A DNA stretch of 7,907 bases, taken from Akkermansiaceae bacterium (lineage in GTDB: Bacteria; Verrucomicrobiota; Verrucomicrobiia; Verrucomicrobiales; Akkermansiaceae). The stretch spans positions 1 to 7,907 of the forward strand of contig JALZUH010000035.1 in assembly GCA_023301645.1 (NCBI GenBank), written 5' to 3'. Below the pieces are notes generated by a model. That model saw nothing but the letters and a program-made list of their open reading frames with translations, did no database searches and was not told the origin of the DNA. Shown in pieces: positions 5,888 through 7,907 of the stretch. Each line of letters starts with the position of its first letter. Position 1 is the stretch's first letter. A program made the translations under genes and the position numbers.

Positions 5888-6892
5888 TTAATGCTGACCT
5901 TTTGGATCATTGTATCCATTTGGGTGGTTTTGGTGCCATTTCCACGCGGAGGCGATGAGGGATTGAACATCCATGAATAGTGGCTCCCAGTTGAGCTCTT
6001 CGCGGGCTTTGGTGTTGTCGGCGTAGAGTGAGGGCGGGTCGCCAGCACGGCGCTCGTCTTCTTCTGCTGGGACGGGGAGGCCTGTGACTTTTTCGACAGC
6101 GTTGAGGATTTCTCTGACGGAGCTCGGCTTGCCTGTCCCTAGATTGTAGTGGACGAAGGTATTTGGCTCTTCGAGCTTTTGGAAGGCGGCAATGTGTGCG
6201 CGGGAGAGGTCATCAACGTGGATGTAGTCTCTGAGGCAGGTGCCGTCAGGTGTGGGGTAGTCGGTGCCGAATATCTTCAAGGCGGGGCGCTGGCCTGTAG
6301 CGGCGGCAATAGCGAGCGGGATGAGGTGGGTTTCTGGGAAGTGGTCTTCTCCAATCTGACCGTCTGCTGCTGCTCCAGAGGCATTAAAGTAGCGGAATAC
6401 AGCAGAGGATATTTCTCCAGAGCGGGCGAGGTCTTGTAGGATGTGTTCTACGTGAAGCTTGGTCGCGCCGTATGGGTTAATGGGGGCTTGAGCCATGTCT
6501 TCGAGCAATGGCAGCGTCTCTGGGTCGCCATAGGTGGCGCAGGTAGAGGAGAAGACGAATTTGCTAACACCAGCGTCCTTCATGGCCAGTAGTAGCTGGA
6601 TGGTGTTGCCTACATTGTTTTCGTAGTATTTGAGCGGGTCATTGACGGATTCGCCTACATTAATGTAGGCGGCGAAGTGCATGACGACGTCAATTTGCTC
6701 TTCGGCGAGGATGGTCGCAACCGCCGCTCGATTGCCGAGGTCTTCGTTAAAAAAGGCACACCCCTCTGGAATGGCAGCTGCATGGCCATAGATGAGGTTA
6801 TCAAGAATGATAGGGGTGTGCCCAGCTAAGAGGAGCTGCCTGACGCAATGACTGCCAATATACCCTGCACCACCTACTACGAGAATGTTCAT
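5888..6892 (-). CDS. galE: UDP-glucose 4-epimerase
   Basis: GalE interconverts UDP-glucose and UDP-galactose with tightly bound NAD in the cytoplasm, feeding galactose use and supplying UDP-galactose for surface glycans. The 334-residue product has the usual family length (E. coli 338). It is an extended short-chain dehydrogenase: GGAGYIG (7-13) is the NAD-binding glycine motif, Asp31-Asn32 follow the second strand, MHFAA (71-75) is the NAD adenine-side motif, SSTCATYG (115-122) supplies Thr117 at the place of E. coli Ser124, and YGATK (141-145) contains the catalytic Tyr141 and Lys145. RYFNASGA (167-174), DGTCLRDYIHVDDL (216-229) and the C-terminal ADNTKAREELNW are standard GalE segments. 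A different UDP-sugar epimerase of the same family is possible but less likely. It starts 59 bp after the sulfatase gene, in the same direction; no terminator or Shine-Dalgarno sequence is visible in that gap. Confidence 0.95.
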   Translation of the reverse strand: MNILVVGGAGYIGSHCVRQLLLAGHTPIILDNLIYGHAAAIPEGCAFFNEDLGNRAAVATILAEEQIDVVMHFAAYINVGESVNDPLKYYENNVGNTIQLLLAMKDAGVSKFVFSSTCATYGDPETLPLLEDMAQAPINPYGATKLHVEHILQDLARSGEISSAVFRYFNASGAAADGQIGEDHFPETHLIPLAIAAATGQRPALKIFGTDYPTPDGTCLRDYIHVDDLSRAHIAAFQKLEEPNTFVHYNLGTGKPSSVREILNAVEKVTGLPVPAEEDERRAGDPPSLYADNTKAREELNWEPLFMDVQSLIASAWKWHQNHPNGYNDPKGQH

Positions 6893-6951
6893 AGTATGAA
6901 GGTTGCTGAAGTCTTGTTATTGGGTCAAGCTTCGTTAGCTGTTATTTTGAT

Positions 6952-7907
6952 TTAGTTCTGAGCTGTTTTGATGAGCTCTTTGGTTTTCTGTCTCATCTGA
7001 TGGAGTAGTTCAAGATACTCGTCGTCATTAGCTAGGTTGTTCTGCTCAAGGGGGTCTTTTTGCATGTCGTAGAGCTCTTCGATCACTGGATCGTGCTCGT
7101 GGTATGAGAAGTATTTATAGCGCTCGGTGCGGACACCCTGGCTGCGGTATGAGCGATTATCTGCGATGATGAGCTGGTTGAACTCTTCGTGGCTGATTTT
7201 CTTGTGTGTCTTGTGTTTGGAGAACATTTCCTGAATGAAAAAGTTCTCCATAAGGACGGTGTCACGCCAGTCTTTTGGGGTTTCCGTGCTGACTAATAGC
7301 TCTCTGAGGTTAGCGCCTTTCATGCTAGCTGGAGTGGTTACTCCTGCCAGGGCGAGGATGGTTGGGGCGATGTCAGCGGAGGAGACCATTTCTTCTTTGC
7401 GGAGTCCGCGTAGCTTCTTTGGAGCACGAGGGTCTGATATGATGAGGGGTTGTTTGACGGATTCATCATAGAGGATGGCTTTGTCAAAAAGTCCGTGTGC
7501 TCCGTGGAATCTTCCATTGTCCGATGAATAGATGATGACGGTGTTGTCCAGCTCACCTATTTCTTTAAGCTTTTCGACGAGGCGCTTTACTTGCTGATCG
7601 ACAGTGTATCCTTGCACGGCAAAGCGTCGTGTTCTGCGCTGGTATTCTTCAGGTGTGGCGGTGCGTGCGTCATGGAGGTAGGTTCCTCGGCAATGGTCTA
7701 GGACTTTGGGTAATTTCGTATTTTTACCTTCGACGTAGTTGCCAGGGACCCACATTTCCTTATTTTCAAATAGCTTTACATGCGGTTCATACATCTGGCT
7801 GTCTTTGTCGTTTTTGACGGCATCAAAGCTGACGGATAGGCAAAACGGCTGACCTTTTGGCTGGGTGTCAAGGAAGTGGATCATGGAGTCGCCTTTGATG
7901 AGGGTTC
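6952..7907 (-). CDS. Sulfatase (S1 family), C-terminal part (5' truncated by window edge)
   Basis: Formylglycine-dependent sulfatases hydrolyse sulfate esters, usually outside the cytoplasm; in PVC bacteria many act on algal or host polysaccharides. The frame stays open to the window edge: seven codons precede the Met at 7884 (T-L-I-K-G-D-S), so that Met is internal and the N-terminus with CxPSR and any signal peptide is missing. 317 residues are visible. Counting from that Met: a buried strand PFCLSVSF (13-20), GYTVDQQVKRLVEKLKEIG (92-110), DNTVIIYSSDNG (113-124) with metal-binding Asp122 and Asn123, GLFDKAILYDES (131-142) with Lys135 matching the catalytic Lys, DIAPTILALAGV (171-182), the C-terminal RTERYKYFSYH (252-262) and ELYDMQKDPLEQNNLA (270-285). 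All are typical of iduronate/heparan-type bacterial sulfatases. The usual APH after the first strand reads AVK, so a conserved His is absent there. The substrate cannot be told. Confidence 0.92.
   Translation of the reverse strand, partial: TLIKGDSMIHFLDTQPKGQPFCLSVSFDAVKNDKDSQMYEPHVKLFENKEMWVPGNYVEGKNTKLPKVLDHCRGTYLHDARTATPEEYQRRTRRFAVQGYTVDQQVKRLVEKLKEIGELDNTVIIYSSDNGRFHGAHGLFDKAILYDESVKQPLIISDPRAPKKLRGLRKEEMVSSADIAPTILALAGVTTPASMKGANLRELLVSTETPKDWRDTVLMENFFIQEMFSKHKTHKKISHEEFNQLIIADNRSYRSQGVRTERYKYFSYHEHDPVIEELYDMQKDPLEQNNLANDDEYLELLHQMRQKTKELIKTAQN

Noticed and set aside
7882..7884. Met at 7884 as the start of the sulfatase
   Set aside because: The frame is open upstream to the window edge, and the expected N-terminal half with the CxPSR site would be missing; it is an internal Met.
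1..7907. CRISPR arrays, tRNA/rRNA genes, insertion sequences or attachment sites
   Set aside because: I looked for regularly spaced repeats, tRNA-like folds, transposase frames and terminal inverted repeats and saw none.

Overview
The window looks like ordinary chromosome from a member of the PVC superphylum, most likely a Verrucomicrobiota bacterium. The signs are a long three-domain IspG of the Chlamydia/plant type, a Psd of the GGSS (Chlamydia-like) class, a formylglycine-type sulfatase, a small AP2-like protein, and an RpoA with extended ends. This placement is inferred from remembered family features, not from a search. Every gene except the fragment at the left edge lies on the minus strand.

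Layout from left to right: the 3' part of thiL (thiamine-monophosphate kinase, plus strand) runs into psd (phosphatidylserine decarboxylase, minus strand), and the two convergent genes overlap by 14 bp. Next comes a small AP2-like gene with a candidate -10 box upstream and a clear intrinsic terminator downstream. An AT-rich gap and a strong terminator then mark the end of the rpoA-rplQ transcription unit (RNA polymerase alpha and ribosomal protein L17). A 283-bp noncoding leader separates rpoA from a small GIY-YIG domain gene. Beyond that lie ispG (MEP isoprenoid pathway), galE (UDP-glucose 4-epimerase) and the 3' part of a sulfatase gene cut by the right edge.

Read in the direction of transcription, sulfatase, galE, ispG and the GIY-YIG gene are co-directional with gaps of 43 to 59 bp and no visible terminator, so they could share a transcript, although their functions are unrelated. 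rpoA-rplQ, the AP2-like gene and psd appear to be three further separate units. Most products are housekeeping enzymes: cofactor phosphorylation, phospholipid synthesis, transcription, translation, isoprenoid precursors and sugar nucleotides.

I do not see a new multi-gene system. The points that deserve a second look are: a readable internal duplication in IspG, in which the insertion domain repeats motifs of the catalytic TIM barrel in the same order; a GIY-YIG protein whose usual catalytic Arg position is Glu; a sulfatase whose expected APH-motif His is missing; rpoA-rplQ apart from the usual ribosomal-protein neighbours; and an almost complete lack of Shine-Dalgarno sequences, with rplQ the exception.
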